From Saprospiraceae bacterium (GTDB lineage: Bacteria; Bacteroidota; Bacteroidia; Chitinophagales; Saprospiraceae): a stretch of DNA of 64,000 nucleotides. Positions within the stretch are counted from its first letter, which is position 1; each line of letters opens with the position of its first letter. This document shows, piece by piece, positions 55,652 through 63,591 of the stretch. The notes below the pieces were generated by a model. That model was not told the DNA's origin. It made no database searches and saw only the letters and a program-made list of their open reading frames with translations. Where the stretch lies: NCBI GenBank assembly GCA_016714985.1, contig JADKBS010000018.1, forward strand, positions 102,241-166,240. The letters run 5' to 3'. The translations under genes and the position numbers were made by a program.

Positions 55652-55699
55652 ATGGGGAGCATTCGGGAAAAATTGAAAATTTTCCCGAATGCTCCCCAT
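55652..55699. repeat. Perfect hairpin, 20-base arms
   Basis: Arms 55652-55671 and 55680-55699 with an 8-base apical part containing GAA. It has a GGGG start and GGGAAAA core as in 35061-35109. It follows the previous hairpin after a TAAAAA spacer and lies about 30 bases upstream of hgmA. Confidence 0.75.
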
Positions 55700-55728
55700 G
55701 CTAAATAGTGGCTGAACTAGCATTCGGC

Positions 55729-56900
55729 ATGTCGCATTATCAACACTTGGGTAAATACCACGCAAGCGCCACGTGCAGTTCCGGCAAAAAGACGGCAGCC
55801 TCTATGCCGAGGAGCTGGTCGGGACGCAGGGTTTTTCGGGCGTTTCTTCACTCGTTTACCACCTTTACCCGCCCACCATCGTCAGCAAGAAAGGCAAGCA
55901 CTACTCCGTGGAGCCGGAGATTGCCATTGACAAAAACCTCTCGGCGCTCAGCTTCAAGGGCTTTTCCATTGAGCCTTGCGGCAACTACTTGGACAGCCGC
56001 AAAACGCTGTTCGTGAACAACGACCTGCACATCGGCCTCGCAGCCCCGCAGGAGAGCATGTCGGACTATTTCTTCAAGAATGCCGATGCGGACGAGCTGC
56101 TGTTCATCCACGAGGGAAGCGGCACGCTGAAGACCATGTACGGCCAGGTCACGTTCGGCTACGGCGACTACGTGGTGATTCCCCGTGGCACGATTTACCA
56201 ATTGGCATTCGACGATGCCAGCAACCGCATCCTGTACATCGAATCGTACAGCCCCGTGCGCACGCCCCGCCGCTACCGCAACGACAGCGGGCAGTTGCTG
56301 GAGCATTCGCCGTTCTGCGAGCGGGATTTCCGGGGGCCACAAGACTTGGAGACGCACAACCAAAAGGGCGAGTTCCCCATTTTCATCAAAAAACAGGGCC
56401 TGATTTACCCCTATACCTACGCTACACACCCGTTTGATGTGGTAGGCTGGGATGGCTTCCATTATCCATACTCAACATCTATTTTCGATTTCGAGCCGCT
56501 GACCGGGCGCATCCACATGCCGCCTCCCATCCACCAGCAGTTCGAGGCGGATGGTTTCGTCGTCTGCTCGTTTGTACCAAGGCTCTACGACTACCATCCA
56601 GAGGCCATTCCCGCTCCCTACCACCACTCGAACATTGACAGCGACGAAATCCTCTACTACGTGGACGGCGATTTCATGAGCCGCAACAATATCGAGAAAG
56701 GGCAACTCACGCTGCACCCCGCCGGCATCCCGCACGGCCCGCACCCCGGTGCCATCGAGCGCAGTATCGGAAAGGTGGGCACCGAGGAACTGGCGGTGAT
56801 GATTGACCCATTCCGACCCGTGAAAATCACCAAGGCGGCGATGGAAATGGAGGTGGAGGACTACTATAAGTCGTGGATGGGGGAGGAGATGATGGCTTGA
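55729..56900 (+). CDS. hgmA: Homogentisate 1,2-dioxygenase (frameshift near 5' end)
   Basis: About 390 residues. The natural start is the ATG at 55729 (MSHYQHLGKYH); the frame then breaks around 55761-55769 and resumes as RHVQFRQKDGSLYAEELVGT, matching the family start (H-x-R-H-x-Q-F-R). A shortened reading begins at 55773. The iron site lies in the C-terminal cupin: HHSNIDSDEILYYVDGDF and the HPAGIPHGPHPG region with the His ligands. The enzyme cleaves homogentisate in tyrosine catabolism. hpd follows downstream, separated by an inverted-repeat element. Confidence 0.9.
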
Positions 56901-56903
56901 TTT

Positions 56904-57049
56904 TTTTTGATATAAGATATAAGATGTACGATATAAGATATAAGATTAGAGAGGCCGGAAGTGGCTTTAAAAAAAGGGGTTTGCAAATTAGCATGACTCC
57001 CAATAAATCTAAAATCTTATATCGTACATCTTATATCTTATATCAAAAA
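56904..57049. repeat. Inverted-repeat element with 36-base arms
   Basis: Arms 56904-56939 and 57014-57049 are perfectly complementary and made of GATATAAGAT words; 74 bases lie between. It separates hgmA from hpd. It could be a MITE-like element or a large bidirectional hairpin. No clear target-site duplication. Confidence 0.65.
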
Positions 57050-57076
57050 CCACAACATAAAAATTAAAAGCAACCA

Positions 57077-58228
57077 ATGTCAACTTTAACCGGCATATCC
57101 AATTACAACTACTCTTTGGAAAAGGTATTCCCTGATGCGGAGGATTTCCTGCCGTTGCTCGGCACCGATTATGTGGAGCTATACGTGGGCAACGCAAAGC
57201 AAGCGGCGCATTATTACAAAACGGCGTTCGGCTTCCAATCCTTGGCCTATGCGGGCTTGGAAACAGGCGTGCGTGACCGTGCGAGCTATGTGCTGCAGCA
57301 GGACAAAATCCGCCTCGTACTGACAACTCCCTTGCATTCCGACAGCCCACTGAATGAACACCTAAGGAAGCATGGCGATGGCGTAAAAGTCATCGCCCTG
57401 TGGGTCGAAGATGCAAGGGACGCTTTTGAACAGACCGTGAAACGGGGTGCCAAGCCCTTCATGGAGCCGGCCATCGAGTTCGATGCACATGGCAAGGTGG
57501 TGCGCTCCGGCATCCACACCTATGGCGAAACAATACATATTTTCGTGGAGCGGAAAGACTACAAAGGTATCTTCCTGCCGGGCTACGAGCCTTTGGTAAG
57601 TCCGTACAACCCCAGGCCGACGGGCCTGCGCTATATTGACCACATGGTGGGCAACGTGGACTGGGGCCAGATGAACCAATGGGCCAAGTTCTACAACGAG
57701 GTCATGGGCTTTGCCAACCTGGTTTCCTTCGACGACAAGGACATCTCGACCGAATACTCGGCGCTGATGAGCAAGGTGATGACCAATGGCAATGGCCGTA
57801 TCAAGTTCCCCATCAACGAACCTGCGCACGGCAAGAAGAAGTCGCAAATCGAAGAGTACGTTGACTTTTACGAAGGCCCAGGCTGCCAGCATATTGCCGT
57901 GGCAACGAACGACATCGTGTTCACCGTCGGCGAGATGCGCAAGCGGGGCGTAGAGTTCCTGCACGTGCCCGGCGAGTACTACGATACCGTGGCCGATAGG
58001 GTAGGGGAGATTGACGAAGACCTCCGCCGCCTGAAAGAACTCGGCATCATGGTGGACCGTGACGAGGAGGGCTACCTCCTGCAAATCTTCACCAAGCCCG
58101 TCGAAGACCGCCCGACGCTTTTCTTCGAAATCATCCAGCGCAAGGGGGCCAAGTCCTTCGGAAAGGGCAATTTCCGTGCGCTGTTCGAAAGCATCGAGGA
58201 CGAGCAGCGGCGACGGGGGACACTTTGA
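57077..58228 (+). CDS. hpd: 4-hydroxyphenylpyruvate dioxygenase
   Basis: 383 residues with two VOC domains. Iron ligands: His189 in YIDHMVGNV, His272 in GCQHIAVATND and Glu351 in FFEIIQRKGA. The GRIKFPINEPA segment is a family hallmark. The enzyme makes homogentisate from 4-hydroxyphenylpyruvate, which the product of the gene just upstream then opens. The two form a tyrosine-degradation module; fahA and maiA are not in the window. Confidence 0.95.
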   Translation: MSTLTGISNYNYSLEKVFPDAEDFLPLLGTDYVELYVGNAKQAAHYYKTAFGFQSLAYAGLETGVRDRASYVLQQDKIRLVLTTPLHSDSPLNEHLRKHGDGVKVIALWVEDARDAFEQTVKRGAKPFMEPAIEFDAHGKVVRSGIHTYGETIHIFVERKDYKGIFLPGYEPLVSPYNPRPTGLRYIDHMVGNVDWGQMNQWAKFYNEVMGFANLVSFDDKDISTEYSALMSKVMTNGNGRIKFPINEPAHGKKKSQIEEYVDFYEGPGCQHIAVATNDIVFTVGEMRKRGVEFLHVPGEYYDTVADRVGEIDEDLRRLKELGIMVDRDEEGYLLQIFTKPVEDRPTLFFEIIQRKGAKSFGKGNFRALFESIEDEQRRRGTL

Positions 58229-58234
58229 ATAGCT

Positions 58235-58335
58235 TCGAGTTTTGAGTAGCGAGTTACGAGTTGGACATAGCAAACACGACCGCTCGCAACTTGTAGCTGG
58301 CTACTGGAAACTCGCAACTCAAAACTCGCAACTTG
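58235..58335. repeat. CGAGTT/AACTCG word inverted repeat (copy 1)
   Basis: Repeated CGAGTT words (58235-58263) followed by CTCGCAACT words (58298-58335); it shares an AGTTGGACATAG/ACGACCGCT-like middle with 58920-59011. The start codon of the next gene lies at its right end. Confidence 0.55.
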
Positions 58336-58701
58336 TCCGCTTTCCTCACCTGGTTCCCCCGCATACTCAGCATGGCGTATGTGCTGTTCGTTGCTAGTTT
58401 TGCCTTGGATTCTTTTACAGGGGCGGGCGGTTTTTGGCGTCATTTGGGCATATTCGTCCTGCATTTGACGCCTGCATTTGCTGCCGCAATATGCCTTTGG
58501 GTGGCGTGGCGATGGCGTATCTTGGGCGGGCTGCTGCACATTGTGCTGAGCATGATTTTCACCATTTATTTCGGCTCGTGGCGGGACACGCAGAGCTTCC
58601 TGATGATTTCCCTGCCACTGGTGGTGGCGGGGCTGTTTTTTATCCTTTCAAAATGGAATTACCGACCAGATGATGGCGGCCATGCCGTAAATTCGCATTA
58701 A
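58333..58701 (+). CDS. Small multi-pass membrane protein
   Basis: 122 residues from a TTG at 58333, inside the end of an intergenic repeat; ATG at 58372 is an alternative that would drop LSAFLTWFPRILS. Four predicted helices (AYVLFVASFALDSF, LGIFVLHLTPAFAAAICLWV, LLHIVLSMIFTIYFGSW, MISLPLVVAGLFFIL). It resembles the family of small membrane proteins with WxPRIL...FALD start. Function unknown. The nearby repeat may have replaced the original start. Confidence 0.65.
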   Translation: MSAFLTWFPRILSMAYVLFVASFALDSFTGAGGFWRHLGIFVLHLTPAFAAAICLWVAWRWRILGGLLHIVLSMIFTIYFGSWRDTQSFLMISLPLVVAGLFFILSKWNYRPDDGGHAVNSH

Positions 58702-58717
58702 AATTCATTGACCTTTT

Positions 58718-58912
58718 ATGCAGCAATTGCCAAACCTCCGCCGCAATATCGCATTGTTCACCATCGGACTTTTCATCGTAACGCTCGGAGTCGAGTATTT
58801 TAGGAAGGGCGAGCTGAATATCGAGCAGCCGCAGCTGTTTTTCATTGTCATCCTGGCTTTGGGTGCTTTCGGCGGGTACATGGTGTCGTGGGTGGCGGCA
58901 GGGAATAAGTGA
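58718..58912 (+). CDS. Very small two-helix membrane protein
   Basis: 64 residues: two hydrophobic segments (IALFTIGLFIVTLGVEY and FFIVILALGAFGGYMVSWVA) with a short loop. It follows the previous membrane protein by 16 bases and is probably co-transcribed. No family recognised. Confidence 0.6.
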   Translation: MQQLPNLRRNIALFTIGLFIVTLGVEYFRKGELNIEQPQLFFIVILALGAFGGYMVSWVAAGNK

Positions 58913-58919
58913 AGGGAGT

Positions 58920-59011
58920 TGCTAGTTGCTAGTTGCCAGTTTCGAGTTGGGACTAGCAGCTAAGACCGCTTGTAGCTCTATACTCGCAACTCGCAACTCG
59001 CAACTCGCAAC
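58920..59011. repeat. CGAGTT/AACTCG word inverted repeat (copy 2)
   Basis: TTGCTAGTTGCTAG and CGAGTT words followed by a (CTCGCAA) run at 58982-59011. Related to 58235-58335. Ends 5 bases before the CvfB stop. Confidence 0.55.
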
Positions 59012-59016
59012 TATAT

Positions 59017-59868
59017 TTACTTTCTCACCTTCGGCATCAAATAAATCCCCGTTGCCTCCAACCTGACCTTCTGCTCCTTGAACAGCTTTCCCAGCGTCAT
59101 TTTGAAGGTCTTTTTGCTCATGCCGAACACCCGTGTGATGTCCTCCGGGCTGCTCTTGTCGCCGAAGGGCAGGAAGCCGTTGTTTTCCTTCAGCTTCGCC
59201 AAAATCTTGGCCGAGGTATCGTCCACCCTGCCGTAGCCGGGGCGCTGGAGGGTGATGTCGAGCTTGCCGTCGGGGCGCAGGGTCTTGATGAAGCCCTTTT
59301 TGTGGTCGCCCCGGTGTACCCGCTCGAACAGTTCGCTTTCGTAAATCAGGCCCCGGAACTGCTGGTTCACGATGACGTTGATGCCAAGGTCTGTTTCGTC
59401 GTCAACCAGCACGTCCACGACTTGGCCCTGCTTGAGGCCAACGGCTTCTTTTTCCAAAAACTTCTGGTAGCGCCCACTGGCCACGAGGCGCTCGGTATCG
59501 GCATCCAAGTACAGATAGACCATGTACCAGCCCCCGACCGACATGCGGCCCGGTTGCTCCTTGTAGGGCACAAGCAGGTCTTTTTCGAGGCCCCAGTCCA
59601 AGAAAGCGCCGACCTCGTTCACCTCCCGCACTTGCAGGCAGGCGAACTCGTTCAGCTTGACGAGCGGCTCGGCAGTGGTAGCCGTGATGCGGTCTTCCGA
59701 GTCCTTGAAGATGAAAACCTTGAGGTACTGCTCCTCTTCCAGCCCTTCCGCTGGGATGAACTTGTTGGGCAGCAGCACCTCCCTCGTGCCTTCCCGGTCG
59801 GTGAGGTAAACGCCGTTGTCGGTTTGGCGGACGGCACGAAGGCGGTTGTGTTTGCCGAGGACAATCAT
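59017..59868 (-). CDS. cvfB: CvfB-family S1-like RNA-binding protein
   Basis: 283 residues. Three S1-like barrels (YLKVFIFKDSEDRITATTAE, EVGAFLDWGLEKDLLVPYKE, LGINVIVNQQFRGLIYESEL) and a C-terminal winged helix (GMSKKTFKMTLGKLFKEQKV) identify CvfB/YitL. It binds RNA and is thought to affect virulence or translation in Firmicutes; in Bacteroidota the role is not established. Own -7 box at 59918-59925. Confidence 0.92.
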   Translation of the reverse strand: MIVLGKHNRLRAVRQTDNGVYLTDREGTREVLLPNKFIPAEGLEEEQYLKVFIFKDSEDRITATTAEPLVKLNEFACLQVREVNEVGAFLDWGLEKDLLVPYKEQPGRMSVGGWYMVYLYLDADTERLVASGRYQKFLEKEAVGLKQGQVVDVLVDDETDLGINVIVNQQFRGLIYESELFERVHRGDHKKGFIKTLRPDGKLDITLQRPGYGRVDDTSAKILAKLKENNGFLPFGDKSSPEDITRVFGMSKKTFKMTLGKLFKEQKVRLEATGIYLMPKVRK

Positions 59869-59917
59869 GTTGCTGGATGCTGGATATTTTTGATGCTGGA
59901 TACTGGGGTTTGGGGGG

Positions 59918-59925
59918 CGAAGGTA
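59918..59925 (-). promoter_or_regulatory. -7-like box for cvfB
   Basis: The - strand reads TACCTTCG, one base off TAnnTTTG, 50 bases upstream of the cvfB start. A TGCTGGAT word repeat (59870-59905) lies between box and start. Confidence 0.35.
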
Positions 59926-59996
59926 GGGAAAAAAGGGGTTGGGGGATTTGGATTTCCTATTTTAGCGCATTCGCAATGATTAACCATTGAATCAAC

Positions 59997-60234
59997 GTGA
60001 TTTTAGCTTTTGACGCCTACTATACTGCGAACCGCCAAGTTCTGTGCATGGTTGATATCAACCCTTATCAACCCTTATCAACCCTTATCAACCCTTATCA
60101 ACCCTGGCTTCGAGGCTTGGATGAGCCAAGAGCTGGCCTCTCTCAAATAGGAGGAACTCCCATTCCAGGAAGACTACAAAAGCGGGCAATTTTACAAGAG
60201 AGAACTTCCGTGCATCCTTTCCCTTTTGGGCTAG
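59997..60234 (+). pseudogene. Endonuclease V (nfi) remnant
   Basis: GTG at 59997 reads MILAFDAYYTANRQVLCMV, like the start of endonuclease V. It then enters a tandem repeat and reappears in another frame (from 60106) as GFEAWMSQELASLK, stop at 60148-60150, then EELPFQEDYKSGQF and YKRELPCILSLL up to 60234. The FYKREL motif is the endonuclease V DNA-binding segment. Roughly 75 of the usual 230 codons remain, so this is a decayed gene. Confidence 0.6.
60056..60105 (+). repeat. Five-copy 10-base tandem repeat ACCCTTATCA
   Basis: Exact ACCCTTATCA four times at 60061-60100 with half copies either side. It interrupts the endonuclease V remnant. Confidence 0.85.
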
Positions 60235-60305
60235 GTAATTATTTCTTAACCGAATTAACCTGACACATATTTCTGAACATTCCCTAGCGAGAATCTTTGG
60301 GCGCC

Positions 60306-60671
60306 TTAATCAACGCCACCGCTCGTGTTCTCGTCAATATCCTCGTGGCGGTCGCCGCCAATGCTGTAGTAGTTGTTTTCCTCGTCCTCATTGCCGACCA
60401 ATTCCTGTTGGTCGTCCAACTCGGCACCCGGCACGTCCAACTCATTGCCCGATTGGTTCCCCTCGAATTCCTTTTCGGTGTTTGCCCCGATTTTTTCGTT
60501 TTCCTTCAGCTCGTGGGAGCTAATCCCATCGGAATCAATGGTCTCCGTTTTCTGGAACTTGCTGTAGATATCCTCGTTGTCGGGATACAACGGGTAGCCC
60601 TCCAGTTTATCCCCCTGTTTGTTGATTGGCAATGGGGGCGTTTGCGTTTTGATCATGCTTTTATCTTTCAT
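60306..60671 (-). CDS. Conserved small acidic protein
   Basis: 121 residues, highly acidic, no signal. The C-terminal part ELDVPGAELDDQQELVGNED, then EENNYYSIGGDRHEDI, is a combination I recognise from short hypothetical proteins found across Bacteroidota; the rest is disordered. Cytoplasmic, function unknown. Stands alone on the - strand between a pseudogene and a repeat-rich gap. Confidence 0.6.
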   Translation of the reverse strand: MKDKSMIKTQTPPLPINKQGDKLEGYPLYPDNEDIYSKFQKTETIDSDGISSHELKENEKIGANTEKEFEGNQSGNELDVPGAELDDQQELVGNEDEENNYYSIGGDRHEDIDENTSGGVD

Positions 60672-60990
60672 GGTGCAGCTATATTTTGATTAATGCTTTT
60701 CTGGTGTTACCTGTTGCCTTGGACGGTTCAGCGTAAAAAGCAGCCAAGAACTCCCGTACCACAAATATGAGCGTTCCGGCATCGGATTGTATTATACGAT
60801 TCCCACATCAATTTGCATAATTCACAGATGGTTGGCCGCCATGCCCGTGTGCAGGCCCAGCTTAAAATATCGCCAGTCCAAGCGTTTTTGTCATTGTTGG
60901 AGACAAACTGCGACGTCACGAGGGCTGCGTCTCTGCTTGGGGAAGACTTGTGCCAGCGGGGAGCAATGCACCCACAAAAGGGGGTTCGCA
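60672..60990. other. Gene-free gap between the acidic protein and the ATPase
   Basis: Only short frames without family resemblance are open here. Low similarity to other repeat words of the window (CCAGCGGGGAGC-like at 60952-60964 compared with 62628-62638). I see no RNA gene. Confidence 0.4.
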
Positions 60991-60993
60991 TTT

Positions 60994-61090
60994 TTTTTGC
61001 AGCCAAAACCCACTACAAAAATCATGTTCTGGCTGATAAAATAAATTTTTGCAGCCAAAACTGCTATTTTTACCTCAAAATTGGCTGCAA
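60994..61090 (+). promoter_or_regulatory. Three GCAGCCAAAA sites upstream of the ATPase gene
   Basis: TTTTTGCAGCCAAAAC occurs at 60994-61009 and 61046-61061 in direct orientation, and AAAATTGGCTGCAA (the inverse) at 61077-61090, ending at the ATG. The spacing (52 and about 30 bases) and position suggest operator sites, perhaps for autoregulation; alternatively a dispersed word. Confidence 0.4.
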
Positions 61091-62523
61091 TGAAAGACTT
61101 ACCCAACGTCGTAGGAAGGAAAAAGGAAATCGAAAAACTGGATGCCATCCTCCAGAGCAAGAAATCGGAGTTCTTGGCGGTATATGGCAGGAGGAGGATC
61201 GGCAAGACTTTTTTGATACGGGAGTACTTTGACTACCAGTTCGATTTTCAGGTCTCGGGCTTGGCCAATGCCGACACAGGCCAGCAGTTGTTCAATTTCG
61301 ATACGGCCCTCAGCAAACAGTCCAAGCTTGTTTTTGAAACCCCGTCCCGCAACTGGTTGGTTGCCTTCCAGCGGTTGGAGGAACACCTGGAATCCATCGA
61401 GAACGAGGGGCGGAAAGTGGTCTTCTTCGACGAGCTTTCTTGGTTCGACACGCACGGGTCAGATTTTGTGATGGGCCTGGAGCATTTCTGGAACAGTTGG
61501 GCCAGCAACCGCAAGGACGTGCTGCTGATCGTATGCGGCTCGGCAGCCTCCTGGATGATAAACGTGCTCATCAACGACACGGGCGGGCTGCACAACCGCA
61601 TCACCCAAAAAATGAGGATGGCCCCGTTCAACCTGCAAGAAACCGAACAACTTTTGCAGGCCAAGAACTGTGTGCTCGAACGTTACCAAATCGTGCAACT
61701 GTACATGGCACTCGGCGGTATCCCCTACTACCTGGATGCCGTTCAGCCGCACCTGAGCACGCCACAAAACATCCAAGCGCTTTTGTTCGACAAGTCGGGC
61801 CTGCTGCACCATGAGTTCTTCAACCTCTACCGCTCGCTGTTCAAAAAATACGAGCTCTATGAAAAATTGGTGGAAACCCTCGCCACCAAAACCGAAGGCC
61901 TGCAACGCAACGACATCATCCGATTGTCCGGCATCCCATCGGGCGGCACGCTCACCAAAGTGTTGGCCGACCTGGAGGAAAGCGGTTTCATCACCGCCTA
62001 CCACCCCTTCGATGGCAAACAGAAAAACACCGTTTACAGGCTGTCCGACTACTATACCGCCTTCTATTTCAGGTTCATCAAAGATGGCAAGTACCAAGGG
62101 GAAAACGCCTGGCTCAACCTCCTCGACCACCCCTCGCACAGGGCCTGGCAGGGCTATGTGTTCGAACAAATCTGCCTCGACCATATCCCACAGGTGAAAA
62201 AAGCCCTTGGCATCAGTGGCGTGTTGACCAACCACGCCTCGTGGCGGGGCGGCACTGCGGACAAGGCCGCCCAAATTGACCTGCTCATTGACCGCCGTGA
62301 CCAGGTCATCAACCTCTGCGAATGCAAGTTCTCCCTCGGCACCTTCACCATTGACAAGGACTACGCCGATAGGCTGCGTGAAAAAATCCACACCTTCAAG
62401 GCCGCCACCAACACCCGCAAGGCGGTGTTCCTCACCATGATCACCACCTACGGCACCGAGCCAAACGCCCACGCCAAGATGCTGGTGCAAAACGAAGTGA
62501 GGATGGACGATTTGTTTGGGTGA
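61090..62523 (+). CDS. DUF234-type AAA+ ATPase with C-terminal PD-(D/E)XK-like domain
   Basis: 477 residues. Walker A GRRRIGKT at 33-40, Walker B KVVFFDELSW near 109-118; a winged helix follows (LSGIPSGGTLTKVLADLEES), and a C-terminal DUF234-like nuclease core (AQIDLLIDRRDQVINLCECK: Asp, Glu-x-Lys). The architecture is that of archaeal-type ATPase/DUF234 proteins, sometimes linked to mobile DNA or conflict. ATG at 61090 is chosen over a TTG at 61081. Cytoplasmic. Function is not known. Confidence 0.9.
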   Translation: MKDLPNVVGRKKEIEKLDAILQSKKSEFLAVYGRRRIGKTFLIREYFDYQFDFQVSGLANADTGQQLFNFDTALSKQSKLVFETPSRNWLVAFQRLEEHLESIENEGRKVVFFDELSWFDTHGSDFVMGLEHFWNSWASNRKDVLLIVCGSAASWMINVLINDTGGLHNRITQKMRMAPFNLQETEQLLQAKNCVLERYQIVQLYMALGGIPYYLDAVQPHLSTPQNIQALLFDKSGLLHHEFFNLYRSLFKKYELYEKLVETLATKTEGLQRNDIIRLSGIPSGGTLTKVLADLEESGFITAYHPFDGKQKNTVYRLSDYYTAFYFRFIKDGKYQGENAWLNLLDHPSHRAWQGYVFEQICLDHIPQVKKALGISGVLTNHASWRGGTADKAAQIDLLIDRRDQVINLCECKFSLGTFTIDKDYADRLREKIHTFKAATNTRKAVFLTMITTYGTEPNAHAKMLVQNEVRMDDLFG

Positions 62524-62632
62524 GGGGGATGGCCCTGCGACAGCGAGGTACTGCGGGCGCACAGCCTTGGCCAACCAGTAACAAAGTCCCAGTTGGGCGT
62601 TTTTTAATTGGAAGTAAAAGGTATGCGCCAGC
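62521..62632. repeat. Diverged direct repeat, copy 1
   Basis: TGAGGGGGATGGCCCTGCGA start and GGGCGTTTTTTAATTGGAAG at 62595-62614 recur at 63365 and 63469. It overlaps the ATPase stop codon. Copies flank the lipoprotein gene at 62662-63195. Confidence 0.55.
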
Positions 62633-62661
62633 GGGGGAAGAACCTGCGCCTACGGGGTCGC

Positions 62662-63195
62662 CTAGTTGTTACCCGTACTACATGCTTGCCTTGAATAATC
62701 CAAGGTCCAACCTGATTTTAGTTGGATACCAATCTGGTTGCTGGCTGGTATGGTGATGCTCAAAATAGCTGTTGGGTCGCCGCTGTCCATGATGGTGACT
62801 TGACTATTTTCATTGATGGTATTGGTGTTGATGATGAATTCTCCCGTGCTTTCATCAACACAACGGAGCACCTTGACAACGGTAGGGTCATTGCAATCAC
62901 GAAGCAACCGCAGCCTGATGGTGCGGGCAGCCTTGCGAAGCTGTAAGTCCAAATAGCCCTTGTTGGTAGGGTTCGAGCATATATTCCAAGGGATATTGCC
63001 CCGCTCGTACCTCGTGGTAGCCGAAAAACCCACGCAAATGGCACAGGGGTCGGCACTGTTTTGTCCAACTTTTTCAAAACGGTAGCCGGTGCCTGCTTTT
63101 GAAACCTTTGGTTTGGTAGCGTCGCTATATACGCCACAAGAAGTCTGGTAGGCTATGCTGAGCAAAAACAAAAAGGCCGTAGTAGGATTTTTCAT
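62662..63195 (-). CDS. Hypothetical lipoprotein
   Basis: 177 residues with a lipoprotein signal (FLFLLSIAYQTSCGVYSDA). Eight Cys-containing positions in the mature part (PCAICVG, NICSN, DCNDP, RCVDE, ACSTG) suggest disulfides. Not recognised. Flanked on both sides by copies of a diverged repeat, which suggests mobility of the segment. Confidence 0.6.
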   Translation of the reverse strand: MKNPTTAFLFLLSIAYQTSCGVYSDATKPKVSKAGTGYRFEKVGQNSADPCAICVGFSATTRYERGNIPWNICSNPTNKGYLDLQLRKAARTIRLRLLRDCNDPTVVKVLRCVDESTGEFIINTNTINENSQVTIMDSGDPTAILSITIPASNQIGIQLKSGWTLDYSRQACSTGNN

Positions 63196-63364
63196 CGTTT
63201 CACTTGTTTTAAAGCGGTCTGCAATATCAATGGTTCGTTGACAAAGCTACTCTATTCTTGGTTATTTGCTCAAGCTATAATGCGTGGGTTGTCCCAGCTT
63301 TTGGCATGGGCATATGTAGCACGGATGGGTTACACTGGAACAGCAGGACTTTAACCAGCGTAGG

Positions 63365-63506
63365 TGAGGGGGAAGTCCCTGCGACAGCGGGTAGCTTAAC
63401 ATAGCCTTCGCACTGCGGCCGGAGGCCGCAACCTTAGCCCGTCACCAAGCATAGCTTGGGACGAGCGAGGGCGTTTTTCAATTGGAAGTAGAAGGGGTGC
63501 GCTAGC
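63365..63506. repeat. Diverged direct repeat, copy 2
   Basis: TGAGGGGGAAGTCCCTGCGA at 63365-63384 and GGGCGTTTTTCAATTGGAAG at 63469-63488 match copy 1 with an inserted middle. Between 63196 and 63591 there is no gene. Confidence 0.55.
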
Positions 63507-63591
63507 CGGGCCAACGCTGTTAATACAGCTTAAATAAAAAAATCATTAAAGGTCTTAAATATGTTTACATTTACCTTAAATATTCCCTCCA

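Noticed and set aside
60728..61006. 92-codon frame rich in Cys/Trp upstream of the ATPase
   Set aside because: Repeat-derived sequence, no family pattern and overlapping likely regulatory sites.
61459..62574. 371-codon open frame antisense to the DUF234 ATPase
   Set aside because: The + strand gene has intact Walker motifs and nuclease motif; the antisense frame has none.
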